The notes under the pieces were generated by a model. It searched no databases, was not told the origin of the DNA, and worked only from the letters and a program-made list of their open reading frames with translations. Source: Zoogloeaceae bacterium (GTDB lineage: Bacteria > Pseudomonadota > Gammaproteobacteria > Burkholderiales > Rhodocyclaceae). Taken from it: 34,912 nt of DNA. Below, one piece after another: positions 8,180-15,749 of the stretch (the first letter of the stretch is position 1; every line of letters starts with the position of its first letter). The position numbers and the translations under genes are program-made. The stretch covers positions 1 through 34,912 of the forward strand of contig JAISWQ010000168.1 of the NCBI GenBank assembly GCA_031271025.1, in the 5' to 3' direction.

Positions 8180-8629
8180 TTATGCGGCGGCGCAGGCATC
8201 CGCCCAGCAGTTTGGCGTCTCGAAGAGGCGGACCCTGACAAGGCGCAGGCGCTTGCCGTAGCGGGCGGCGTAGGCGGGCGCGAGGGTGTCGAAGGCGATA
8301 CGGGCGAGGTTTTCGGCAGTGGGCACCTTGTCCAGCACCACGGTTTTGTGGCCGGGCAGGGTTTCCAGAAAGGCAGTGACCACCGTATCCTGCCGCCAGA
8401 CCAGAAAAGCGTGATCCCAGGGCGTGACGATTTCCCGCTCGGCGATGGCCTTTACCTCGGAAAAATCCATTACCATACCGTCCGCCGATTCCCCGGCGGC
8501 TTCGTTGACCGCGCCGCTCAGGGTGATTTCGATCACATAGCGATGCCCGTGCAGGTTGCGGCACTGGCTTTGGTGATGGGGGATACGGTGTCCGGCGTCG
8601 AAGGCGAGGCGGCGGGTGATTTCGATCAT
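8180..8629 (-). CDS. queD: 6-carboxytetrahydropterin synthase QueD
   Basis: QueD converts 7,8-dihydroneopterin triphosphate to 6-carboxy-tetrahydropterin, the first committed step to preQ0 and queuosine in tRNA. The 149-residue product has the zinc histidines (His14 in FDAGHRI, His27 and His29 in NLHGHRY), the catalytic Cys23, the WDHAF segment and the C-terminal ETPNCWAD carrying the substrate-binding Glu. An in-frame ATG at 8659 would add 10 residues with no family match; MIEITRR is the usual beginning. Transcribed divergently from the radical SAM gene at 8688, with 58 bases between starts. Confidence 0.92.
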   Translation of the reverse strand: MIEITRRLAFDAGHRIPHHQSQCRNLHGHRYVIEITLSGAVNEAAGESADGMVMDFSEVKAIAEREIVTPWDHAFLVWRQDTVVTAFLETLPGHKTVVLDKVPTAENLARIAFDTLAPAYAARYGKRLRLVRVRLFETPNCWADACAAA

Positions 8630-8687
8630 GACGCAAGGCGCGGGGAGAAAGCAGCGCATTATACCGTTTCAGGGGGATTTTCCGGCG

Positions 8688-9545
8688 ATGGGCGATACCA
8701 GGCAGGAACTTTTGAGTTTTCAGGAACACCGGCACGATGGCGCGGGGCTGACCTATGTTTATCCGGTGCTCTCCCGCCGCGCGGGCGGGCTTTCCATCGG
8801 AGTCAACCTGAACGTCAATCGCGCCTGCAACTGGACTTGTGTTTATTGTCAGGTGGAAAACCTGCGGCGCGGCGGACCTCCGCCTGTGGATCTCGCCCTG
8901 TTGGAACGGGAAATGACGGATTTTTTGCGTGGGGTTGTCGCGGGGGATTATCTGGAGCGTCATCTGCCGCAAGGCTTTCGCCGTCTGGCGGACATTGCCT
9001 TTTCCGGCGAGGGGGAACCCACCAGCGCCGCCGAATTCCGCGAAACGGTTGCCGTTGTTGGCGCGGCGCTGGCGCGCTTTGGCTTACAGGGCAAGGTGCC
9101 GCTACGCCTCATCACCAACGGTAGCCTGACCCATCGTGCCGAGGTGCAGGAAGGTTTGCTTCAGCTTGCGGCGCTGGCGGGGGAAGTCTGGTTCAAACTC
9201 GACCGGGCCGACGCCAAGGGGCGTTGGCAGACCAATGCGACCCGGCAGAGTGCGGAACAAGCCTATGTGAATTTGCGGGCCTGTGCGGAACGGGTGCCTA
9301 CCTGGCTGCAAACCTGCTGGTTTTTACATGAGGGACGACCGCCGGATATGGAGGCTTGCGCGGCATATCTTGCCTTTGTCAAAAAGGCGGCGCCGCTCAT
9401 TCAGGGGGTACGGCTTTATGGTCTGGCGCGGGCATCGCGGCAGGTGGGAGCGGAGGCGCTTGCGCCACTGCCAGTGGCGGATCTGGAAGCCTGGGGGGCG
9501 CGGATACGGGCGGATACGGGGGTTCTCGTATGGGTATCGCCCTGA
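8688..9545 (+). CDS. Radical SAM protein of the COG0731 (TYW1-like) type
   Basis: A 285-residue radical SAM enzyme. The cluster-binding motif is CNWTCVYC (Cys47, 51, 54), preceded by the GVNLNVNRA strand; GEGEPT at about residues 109-114 is the glycine-rich SAM-binding motif, and LITNGSL and WFKLD follow as expected for the half-barrel. The organisation resembles the wyosine-synthase-like Fe-S oxidoreductases (COG0731), but bacteria do not make wyosine, so the substrate is unknown. It is not a canonical QueE, although its divergent position next to queD invites the question. The start at 8688 gives a normal N-terminus; an ATG at 8616 would overlap queD. Confidence 0.85.
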   Translation: MGDTRQELLSFQEHRHDGAGLTYVYPVLSRRAGGLSIGVNLNVNRACNWTCVYCQVENLRRGGPPPVDLALLEREMTDFLRGVVAGDYLERHLPQGFRRLADIAFSGEGEPTSAAEFRETVAVVGAALARFGLQGKVPLRLITNGSLTHRAEVQEGLLQLAALAGEVWFKLDRADAKGRWQTNATRQSAEQAYVNLRACAERVPTWLQTCWFLHEGRPPDMEACAAYLAFVKKAAPLIQGVRLYGLARASRQVGAEALAPLPVADLEAWGARIRADTGVLVWVSP

Positions 9546-9637
9546 GATGCCGGGGGAGTTCGTGGATAAAATACTACGGGAACAGCGCCGAAGGGTGGGA
9601 ACGCTTGTCGACGCGGTTTCCGCAGTGTGCTTGTGTC

Positions 9638-9943
9638 TCAGTTTGCCTTTTTGTTTCTGGCGCGCGCGGACTTCTTCAGGGATTTGAACAAATCGGGATC
9701 CGATTCTTTCAAGTATTCGATAACCTCAAGATCTTCGTGCCTGATACGCTGGATGTCAATCTGCTCGACGTGTACCAGACGTAGAAGTTCCCGAACGGGT
9801 TTGGGCATGGTACGCCCGCTCTCGTAACGCGACCCTCCGCTTTGGGTAACGCCGACCTGCGACCAGAATTCGCGCTGATTGAGACCAAGCCTGTGGCGAA
9901 TATCACGTGGAATGATGCTCTCTTGCGCTTTTTCTGTACTCAT
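9638..9943 (-). CDS. XRE-type helix-turn-helix regulator
   Basis: A 101-residue DNA-binding protein. Residues about 12-55 form a Cro/C1-type helix-turn-helix (LGLNQREFWSQVGVTQSGGS, then RYESGR and MPKPVRELLRL). The C-terminal tail is basic (KSLKKSARARNKKAN). A strong AAGGAG lies 8 bases before the start on the minus strand. No toxin gene is adjacent, so an antitoxin role is unsupported; it may be a stand-alone regulator. It converges with the radical SAM gene, with 92 bases between them that show no gene. Confidence 0.85.
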   Translation of the reverse strand: MSTEKAQESIIPRDIRHRLGLNQREFWSQVGVTQSGGSRYESGRTMPKPVRELLRLVHVEQIDIQRIRHEDLEVIEYLKESDPDLFKSLKKSARARNKKAN

Positions 9944-10198
9944 GTGTGTCTCCTTACTGTGAAGCTTGTGAGTGGTTAAAAAAGGATGGAACGTAATCTC
10001 CCCTCGCGTGTGCGGGAGAGGGGCGTTCTCGAATTATGCACGACATATTCTAGTATTTTTTTTCGTATTGAAAAGAGGGGAAGGAAGAACGTACAAAACA
10101 ATCACCTGTTTTGTTACCGAAGCGTGGATTGGGTTACGTGCGGCTGGTTTGAGAAAGGTTTCGTGCGCGACAGTCTGTTTCATATCCGAAAGCAGTGG

Positions 10199-10351
10199 GT
10201 GCAATCCAAAGTGGCGGTTGAGGGGGGAGTTCGTTCCCCATTTTCGTCATTGTGGGAGGCGAGAAATCCGTGGCAATCCATGCGTTTTTCTGGATGGCTT
10301 CATCGCTAAAGCGCCTCGCAATGACGAAATTCCCGCCACTTTGGATTGCAC
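10199..10351. repeat. MITE-like element with 19-bp terminal inverted repeats
   Basis: GTGCAATCCAAAGTGGCGG at 10199-10217 is repeated perfectly inverted at 10333-10351. Inside lies a second palindrome: TTCGTCATTG at 10243-10252 against CAATGACGAA at 10319-10328, with GTGGCAATCCA and TGGATGGC facing each other in the middle. No coding frame. Related copies occur at 11685-11760 and 15594-15655. It fills most of the 493-base gap between the XRE gene and lysC. Confidence 0.8.
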
Positions 10352-10390
10352 TCGAAAGCACTTGTTGGCACGGTCTGCTGTGATGAAGTC

Positions 10391-10399
10391 TGCTACAAT
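10391..10399 (+). promoter_or_regulatory. Extended -10 promoter for lysC
   Basis: TGCTACAAT is an extended -10 element (TGn plus TACAAT) with no good -35. It predicts a start near 10406 and a leader of about 31 bases before lysC. It lies just outside the right end of the MITE-like element. Confidence 0.45.
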
Positions 10400-10436
10400 G
10401 CCCCGATCCTGTTTTTGTTACCAACACTGAAACATA

Positions 10437-11696
10437 ATGGCTTTGATTGTTCAAAAGTATGGCGGCACCTCGATGGGGAGCCCGGAGCGCATCCGCAATG
10501 TCGCGCGTCGCGTCGCACGCTTTCAGGCGGAGGGACATCAGGTTGTGGTGGTGGTTTCCGCCATGAGCGGGGAAACCAACCGTTTGATCGCGCTGGCGAA
10601 AGAAATCCAGCCCATTCCCGATCCGCGCGAGCTGGATGTGATCATTTCCACCGGCGAGCAGGTCACGATTGGTCTTTTGGCGATGGCGCTGCAGGAGATT
10701 GGCGTCGCGGCCAAAAGCTATACCGGCGCGCAGGTCAGGATTCTCACTGACGATGCTTTCGGCAAGGCGCGCATTCTTGCCATTGAAGAGGAAAAACTCC
10801 GCGCCGACCTCGACGCGGGCATGGCGATCATCGTGGCCGGTTTCCAGGGCGTGGATGCGGCGGGCAATATCACAACCCTGGGGCGCGGCGGATCGGATAC
10901 CACCGGCGTTGCGCTTGCGGCAGCCTTGCAGGCCGACGAATGCCAGATCTACACGGATGTGGATGGCGTCTATACCACCGACCCGCGCATCGTGCCGGAA
11001 GCGAAGAAGCTCAACACCATTTCCTTCGAGGAAATGTTCGAGATGGCGAGCCTGGGCTCCAAGGTGCTGCAAATTCGCTCCGTGGAATTTGCGGGCAAAT
11101 ACAAGGTCAAACTGCGCGTGCTTTCCAGTTTTGAGGATTCTGGCGACGGCACGCTGATTACTGTGGATGAGGAACAACAGGATATGGAACAACCGATTAT
11201 TTCCGGGATTGCCTTCAACCGTGACGAAGCCAAGCTGACCGTGCTGGGCGCTCCGGATCGTCCGGGCGTCGCTTACCAGTTGCTGGGGCCGATTGCCGAC
11301 GCCAACATCGATGTCGACATGATTATCCAGAATGTCGGGCACGATGGCGCGACGGATTTCTCCTTTACCGTCAATCGTTCCGAGTACGAAAAGGCAAAGG
11401 CAGTGCTGGAAGTCGTGTGTCAGCACATCGGCGCGCGCGAAATCGTGGGCGACAACAAGGTGTGCAAGGTTTCCGCCGTGGGCGTCGGGATGCGTTCCCA
11501 TCCCGGAATCGCGAGCCAAATGTTTCGCGTGCTGTCCGAAGAAGGCATCAACATCCGCATGATTTCAACTTCCGAAATAAAGATTTCCGTGGTGCTGGAC
11601 GAAAAATATCTTGAGCTTGCCGTGCGCGTGCTGCACAAGGCATTTGAACTGGATAAATGCCACAACAATAATCGTCCTTTATGCGGGTGCAATTAA
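10437..11696 (+). CDS. lysC: Aspartate kinase LysC
   Basis: Aspartokinase phosphorylates aspartate, the entry step to lysine, threonine, methionine and diaminopimelate. The 419-residue protein begins with the amino-acid kinase domain ([10 protein letters not shown] at residues 4-13, [12 protein letters not shown] around 71-82, GFQGVD and LGRGGSDTT around 136-157, [11 protein letters not shown] around 177-187) and ends with two ACT domains ([13 protein letters not shown] at about 263-275, [13 protein letters not shown] at about 349-361) that usually mediate lysine/threonine feedback. The family normally ends soon after LHKAFEL; here a Cys/Asn-rich tail (about residues 405-419) follows, and its last codons and TAA stop come from a repeat copy starting at 11685. 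No clear Shine-Dalgarno is visible. Confidence 0.95.
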   Translation: MALIVQKYGGTSMGSPERIRNVARRVARFQAEGHQVVVVVSAMSGETNRLIALAKEIQPIPDPRELDVIISTGEQVTIGLLAMALQEIGVAAKSYTGAQVRILTDDAFGKARILAIEEEKLRADLDAGMAIIVAGFQGVDAAGNITTLGRGGSDTTGVALAAALQADECQIYTDVDGVYTTDPRIVPEAKKLNTISFEEMFEMASLGSKVLQIRSVEFAGKYKVKLRVLSSFEDSGDGTLITVDEEQQDMEQPIISGIAFNRDEAKLTVLGAPDRPGVAYQLLGPIADANIDVDMIIQNVGHDGATDFSFTVNRSEYEKAKAVLEVVCQHIGAREIVGDNKVCKVSAVGVGMRSHPGIASQMFRVLSEEGINIRMISTSEIKISVVLDEKYLELAVRVLHKAFELDKCHNNNRPLCGCN

Positions 11697-11760
11697 GGTG
11701 GAAAAGGACGGTTCGATCCTCCGTCATTGCAAGGCGTGTACCGTGGCAATCCATATGGTC
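11685..11760. repeat. Degenerate copy of the lysC-flanking repeat
   Basis: GGGTGCAATTAAGGTGG at 11685-11701, CGTCATTGCAAGG at 11722-11734 and GTGGCAATCCATATGG at 11743-11758 follow the same order as the left half of the element at 10199-10351. It supplies the stop codon of lysC and lies in the same orientation as the upstream copy. Confidence 0.6.
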
Positions 11761-11811
11761 TTTTCATGTATTGTATTTTCCTCCAGTCACACCCGTGCGT
11801 GGGAATTGTTT

Positions 11812-12063
11812 CGGAAGCCCGGTACAGACTGCCTTTTGCGCGCGTGGCTGCGCGCCGACGCTCAGCGAGAAAGGCATCAGAACAAGCCGCTGACGGAGGA
11901 ACAGAAGGTGAGCAACCAGGAGAAGTTCCGGACACGATGCCGAGTGGAGCACATTTTTGGCGCGATGGAATCGCGGGCAAGGGATGAAATCATGCGTTGC
12001 ATCGGGATGCGCAATCTGGTCTATAACCTGAGCTGATACGTCTATCTGATGGAAGCCCGATGA
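11812..12063 (+). pseudogene. IS5-family transposase remnant (C-terminal end)
   Basis: Only the C-terminal part of an IS5-type DDE transposase remains. One frame reads SPVQTAFCARGCAPTLSEKG, then about position 11878 a one-base deletion shifts to another frame that continues HQNKPLTEEQKVSNQEK, RCRVEHIFGAM and MRNLVYNLS. A TGA at 12034-12036 replaces the expected Arg codon, after which YVYLMEAR continues in frame to another stop. VEHIFG is the conserved block holding the last catalytic acidic residue. Frameshift, stop and missing N-terminus make it inactive. Confidence 0.8.
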
Positions 12064-12363
12064 GGGCGTATCGGCCGTAGGCCGATCAGCGGTTTTCGGC
12101 AGCGCCACTCTGTAGTTTTGTACCGCAAAAACAAGTAACAATCGAGAAAAGCACTCGTTACATTCCCGTTACACTTCTCTGAAATTCATTTCAAACTGAA
12201 ATTGGGGAAGTTGGAGGTTCACACAAATATTTGCCTCCATCATGCTGCAGAACCAAGTAAACATTTGTCAATCATTGGAACGAAGTTTCCAAGGCATTCC
12301 GCAGTTGCGGCAAGCCCGACAATGCCGGATACTCGCTTGGTTTTTCATTCCGCAAGAACGACC
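12064..12363. other. Non-coding leader region before rfbB
   Basis: No gene seen. It holds a hairpin (ATCGGCC-GTA-GGCCGAT, 12070-12086) that may be part of the old insertion sequence or a terminator, then an AT-richer stretch with a direct repeat of CGTTACA (around 12155-12175) and a GAAATTCATTTC palindrome near 12181-12192 that could be an operator for rfbB. No strong promoter is evident. Confidence 0.4.
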
Positions 12364-13431
12364 ATGATTCTGGTTACAGGCGGCGCTGGCTTCATCGGCG
12401 CGAACTTTGTGCTCGACTGGCTGGCGACGCGCGACGAACCCGTCCTCACCCTGGACAAGCTCACCTACGCGGGCAATCTGCAAAACCTCGCGGCGCTGGC
12501 GGGCGATCCCCGGCATGTGTTCGTGCAGGGCGACATCTGCGACCGGGCGCTGGTGGAAGGGCTGCTCGCGCGTCATCGTCCCCGTGCCCTTGTGCATTTC
12601 GCGGCGGAAAGCCATGTCGACCGCTCCATCCACGGCCCGGAAGCCTTCATCCGCACCAATGTGGAAGGAACCTTTACCCTGCTGGAAGCCGCCCGCGCCT
12701 ACTGGTCAACCCTGTCGGACGTGGAAAGCGCCGCGTTCCGCTTTCACCATGTCAGCACCGACGAGGTTTACGGCAGCCTCGCCCCCGACGCCGCGCCGTT
12801 TACCGAAACTCATCCCTGTCTGCCCAACAGCCCCTATTCCGCGAGCAAGGCGGCTTCCGACCATCTGGCGCGCGCCTGGTTCCACACCTACGGCCTGCCG
12901 GTGTTGACCAGTCACTGTTCCAACAACTATGGCCCTTTCCATTTCCCCGAAAAACTGATTCCGCTGTTGATCGTAAATGCCTGCGCTCAAAAACCCCTGC
13001 CCCTCTACGGCGACGGCCTGCAGGTACGCGACTGGCTCTACGTGGGCGACCATTGCGCCGCCATCCGCCGCATCCTGGACGCGGGACGTCCGGGCGAGAC
13101 CTACAATATCGGCGGCTGGAACGAGATGACCAATCTCGCCATCGTGGAACAGGTCTGCGCATTGCTGGATGCGCTCGCACCCCGCGCCGACGGCATCGCC
13201 TACGCCACGCAGATCGTCCACGTCACCGACCGTCCCGGCCATGACCGCCGTTACGCCATCGACGCGCGCAAAATCGAACGCGAACTGGGCTGGCGTCCGG
13301 CGGAAACTTTTGCCTCCGGCCTCGAAAAAACCGTGCGCTGGTATCTGACCCACGCGGACTGGGTAAAAAATACGCAAAGCGGCAGCTATCGGGATTGGGT
13401 GCTCAAACAATACGGCGAGGGCGCAACATGA
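12364..13431 (+). CDS. rfbB: dTDP-glucose 4,6-dehydratase RfbB
   Basis: Second enzyme of dTDP-L-rhamnose synthesis: dehydrates dTDP-glucose to dTDP-4-keto-6-deoxyglucose using bound NAD+. The 355-residue protein starts with the Rossmann motif TGGAGFIG (residues 5-12), has the catalytic STDEVYG (Thr132, Asp133, Glu134) and YSASK (Tyr158, Lys162), and NNYGPF and RDWLYVGDH typical of extended short-chain dehydrogenases. An open frame extends 54 codons upstream, but the Rossmann strand must be N-terminal, so 12364 is the start. It overlaps rfbD by four bases (ATGA). Confidence 0.96.
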   Translation: MILVTGGAGFIGANFVLDWLATRDEPVLTLDKLTYAGNLQNLAALAGDPRHVFVQGDICDRALVEGLLARHRPRALVHFAAESHVDRSIHGPEAFIRTNVEGTFTLLEAARAYWSTLSDVESAAFRFHHVSTDEVYGSLAPDAAPFTETHPCLPNSPYSASKAASDHLARAWFHTYGLPVLTSHCSNNYGPFHFPEKLIPLLIVNACAQKPLPLYGDGLQVRDWLYVGDHCAAIRRILDAGRPGETYNIGGWNEMTNLAIVEQVCALLDALAPRADGIAYATQIVHVTDRPGHDRRYAIDARKIERELGWRPAETFASGLEKTVRWYLTHADWVKNTQSGSYRDWVLKQYGEGAT

Positions 13432-14324
13432 TGTCGCCCATTCTCGTCACTGGTGCTGCCGGGCAGGTTGGCCTTGAACTGGCCCGTGCGCTTGCTGTCC
13501 TGCGTCCGCTCAGGCTGGTCGACCGGCAGGAATGCAACCTCGCGGACGCGGAGGCCATCCGCCGTGTCGTGCGCGCGACAGCGCCCTGCGCCATCGTCAA
13601 CGCCGCTGCCTACACCGCCGTGGATCAGGCCGAAACCGATCCGGAATCTGCTTTTGCCATCAACGCGATGGCGCCCGGTGTGCTGGGCGCCATCGCGGCA
13701 GAAACCGGCGTGCCCGTTCTCCACTATTCCACCGATTACGTTTTTGACGGCAGCGGCACACGCCCCTGGCGCGAAACGGATACGCCCGCGCCCCTGAATG
13801 TCTACGGCCAGAGCAAACTGGCAGGCGAACGGGCGCTGGCCGCCGCCACCGCGCAACACCTGATTCTGCGCACTTCCTGGGTCTTTGGCGCTTACGGCGG
13901 CAATTTTGCCAGAACCATGCTGCGGCTGGCGGCAGAACGGGAAAGCCTGACCGTGGTCGATGACCAGATCGGCGCGCCCACTGCGGCTTCCCTGCTGGCG
14001 GACGTCAGCGCACAGTTGCTGGGACGCCTCCTCTCCCAGCCGCGGGCGGATTTTCCCTATGGTCTCTACCACTGCGCGGCGGCAGGCGAAACGAGCTGGT
14101 TCGGTTATGCCCAATACCTGATTGCCGCCGCCCGCGCGCACGGCATCCCCCTGAAACTGCCGGAGGCGGGTCTGCAACCCACCTGTTCCGCTCACTACCC
14201 CACGCCCGCTCGCCGTCCCGCCAATTCCCGTCTGGATTGCCGCCATTTTTGCCAGACCTTCGGCCTCACCCTGCCTGCTTGGCAGGAAAGTGTGGAGCGA
14301 TGGCTCATGCACTGGCAGCCGTAA
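13428..14324 (+). CDS. rfbD: dTDP-4-dehydrorhamnose reductase RfbD
   Basis: Last enzyme of dTDP-L-rhamnose synthesis: NAD(P)H-dependent reduction of dTDP-4-dehydrorhamnose. The 298-residue protein has the GAAGQVG nucleotide-binding motif near the N-terminus, NAAAYTAVDQAE, STDYVFDG and the YGQSK catalytic pair (Tyr and Lys about residues 126 and 130), all typical of RfbD. The start shares ATGA with the rfbB stop, so the two genes are translationally coupled. The usual partners rfbA and rfbC do not follow; tRNA genes on the opposite strand come next. Confidence 0.95.
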   Translation: MMSPILVTGAAGQVGLELARALAVLRPLRLVDRQECNLADAEAIRRVVRATAPCAIVNAAAYTAVDQAETDPESAFAINAMAPGVLGAIAAETGVPVLHYSTDYVFDGSGTRPWRETDTPAPLNVYGQSKLAGERALAAATAQHLILRTSWVFGAYGGNFARTMLRLAAERESLTVVDDQIGAPTAASLLADVSAQLLGRLLSQPRADFPYGLYHCAAAGETSWFGYAQYLIAAARAHGIPLKLPEAGLQPTCSAHYPTPARRPANSRLDCRHFCQTFGLTLPAWQESVERWLMHWQP

Positions 14325-14417
14325 CAGGGCATGGGGATAAAAAGAGAAAGTTACAGAACAGGCATGGAATGACAGTCCTGCCAATCAGGGACACTTTGTA
14401 AACCCGTGTGGAGGTAT

Positions 14418-14494
14418 TGGGGCGACATACCGGAATCGAACCGGTGACACCTGGAGCCACAATCCAGTGCTCTACCAACTGAGCTAATGCCGCC
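14418..14494 (-). tRNA. tRNA-His (GTG)
   Basis: The minus strand folds into a cloverleaf with anticodon GTG in a loop closed by CTGGA/TCCAG, TTCGATTC in the T arm and an eight-pair acceptor stem including the extra 5' G characteristic of tRNA-His. CCA is encoded at 14418-14420. Last of three tRNAs in transcription order. Confidence 0.95.
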
Positions 14495-14523
14495 ATTGTC
14501 TGCTGTGTTGCTGCCTTTTTCCC

Positions 14524-14600
14524 TGGCGCGCCCGGCGAGAATCGAACTCACAACCTGCGGCTTAGAAGGCCGCTGCTCTATCCAGTTGAGCTACGGGCAC
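14524..14600 (-). tRNA. tRNA-Arg (TCT)
   Basis: Minus-strand cloverleaf with acceptor GTGCCCG/CGGGCGC, anticodon TCT within CGGCCTTCTAAGCCG, and GTTCGATTC in the T arm. CCA is encoded at 14524-14526. It lies 29 bases upstream of tRNA-His in transcription order. Confidence 0.95.
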
Positions 14601-14630
14601 TTTCGTGCAGGTTCCTGTCAGAACGCTGTC

Positions 14631-14707
14631 TGGTCGGGGCGGCGGGATTCGAACTCGCGACCCTCTGCTCCCAAAGCAGATGCGCTACCAGACTGCGCTA
14701 CGCCCCG
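14631..14707 (-). tRNA. tRNA-Pro (TGG)
   Basis: Minus-strand cloverleaf with acceptor CGGGGCG/CGCCCCG, anticodon TGG within CTGCTTTGGGAGCAG, and GTTCGAATC in the T arm. CCA is encoded at 14631-14633. First of the Pro-Arg-His tRNA cluster. Confidence 0.95.
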
Positions 14708-14718
14708 AAGAGCGGCGC

Positions 14719-14747
14719 ATTTTATAGAGCCTTGTGGCGTGCGTCAA
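14719..14747 (-). promoter_or_regulatory. Promoter of the tRNA cluster
   Basis: On the minus strand TTGACG (14742-14747) and TAAAAT (14719-14724) are separated by exactly 17 bases and lie just upstream of tRNA-Pro, with a GC-rich stretch after the -10 as usual for stable RNA promoters. Confidence 0.75.
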
Positions 14748-14851
14748 TCTTTTTGAATGATGGTTTTCTGTCACGGATTTTTGAATCTGTCCCCCCGAAT
14801 GATTTGAAATACGTGATGGAAATTCATCGTAAAACCAACTCCGGTTTGAAA

Positions 14852-14980
14852 CCCCACCCTTCAGGGCGGTGTGGAGGTCTGGACCCCGGCTGAAGGCCGG
14901 GGTTTCGACTGTAGCCATTGGGGAGGGGAAAGAAACCCCTTCCCAATGGCGTTTGACCGACAGCCCTGAAGGGTTGTCGC
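14852..14980. repeat. Cluster of nested hairpins, possible palindrome-ended element
   Basis: Three structures lie in 129 bases: ACCCCGGC/GCCGGGGT (14883-14903); 15-base arms matching at 14 positions (14914-14928 against 14936-14950); and outer arms ACCCTTCAGGGC (14856-14867) and GCCCTGAAGGGT (14963-14974), which are perfect complements and each also a small palindrome. This resembles the subterminal palindromes of IS200/IS605-type ends, but no tnpA or tnpB is present. The rest of 14748-15014 has no gene. Confidence 0.5.
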
Positions 14981-15014
14981 TGATTTGTGCTACGCGAAAC
15001 CTTGTTTTGCCAGA

Positions 15015-15518
15015 CTACAGTTCTCCCTCCGGCGTCTTGCCGAACAGGCGGGAAAAGGCCGGGGCTGGAAAACCGACGCGCAACAACAGACCCAGCCCCA
15101 GCAGGCTTTGCAGCAGATAAAGACTGCTGGAAATACCATGCCAGAAAACAAAACGATCTCGCAGGGAGGACAGCATGACGTCCAGCGGCGCAACCTCCTG
15201 TTTCATGGCCTCCATCAAGGGCTGGATACCGAAAAGACTCACGGCGGAAAGCAGCAGCATCAGCACGACCAACCAGAGCGAGAGCGTTTTCAGACTTGCG
15301 TACCGCTGCCGGACAAGGAGGAAAAACGCGAGATACCCTCCCAATGCCATACCCGTCCAGCCGGCGATCCGGAAAATCTCCCCGGCAATCTGGCCTGCCA
15401 GCATCCGGTCGGAAAGATGGTGGAACAAGACCGGCACGACTAGATAACCCACTATCCAGAGGCCACCCACCCAGGCAGTCAGGGCGATTTGAAAAAGGGC
15501 ATTGGCAAGAAAACGCAT
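15015..15518 (-). CDS. DUF4149-like four-helix membrane protein
   Basis: A 167-residue inner-membrane protein with four hydrophobic segments (about residues 5-32, 48-68, 76-98, 125-148). The first segment, WVGGLWIVGYLVVPVLF followed by Phe/His-rich residues, and the loop with QPLMEAMK fit the DUF4149/TMEM205-like family, whose function is not established. Assignment is by pattern. It is on the same strand as valS and downstream of it, separated by 231 bases containing a repeat, so it is probably transcribed on its own. Confidence 0.75.
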   Translation of the reverse strand: MRFLANALFQIALTAWVGGLWIVGYLVVPVLFHHLSDRMLAGQIAGEIFRIAGWTGMALGGYLAFFLLVRQRYASLKTLSLWLVVLMLLLSAVSLFGIQPLMEAMKQEVAPLDVMLSSLRDRFVFWHGISSSLYLLQSLLGLGLLLRVGFPAPAFSRLFGKTPEGEL

Positions 15519-15593
15519 GGGATGCCAGAAGAAAGAAGAAGGGCGAAGACTAACCCGTAAGCGTTACCGAAACAAGGTGGCGCAATTGAAAGG

Positions 15594-15655
15594 GTGCAAT
15601 CCGCAAAGTGTCGGTTGAGGGGGGGGCATCCCCCATTTTCGTCACTTTGGATTGC
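15594..15655. repeat. Short copy of the MITE-like repeat
   Basis: GTGCAATCC at 15594, CGGTTGAGGGGGG and CCCCATTTTCGTCA match the left part of the 10199-10351 element almost base for base; the end ACTTTGGATTGC matches its right terminus. The internal palindrome of about 90 bases is missing here. It fills the gap between valS and the DUF4149-like gene. Confidence 0.7.
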
Positions 15656-15749
15656 TCCCCAATCGAAAGGGAAAAGGCGGTTTACTCCTTCTATTTTTCC
15701 CCTGTTTTTGTGTGGAAAGCGGCGCTGGTTTTGCCGAGCCTCATCGCTT

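Noticed and set aside
9638-9943. Antitoxin of a toxin-antitoxin pair
   Set aside because: No toxin-sized gene lies next to the XRE gene on the same strand.
12202-12363. 54-codon N-terminal extension of rfbB
   Set aside because: The Rossmann strand MILVTGG must be at the N-terminus; the extension is low-complexity leader sequence.
14852-14980. Possible CRISPR-like array
   Set aside because: The repeats are inverted rather than direct, of different sequence, and there are no regular spacers or cas genes.
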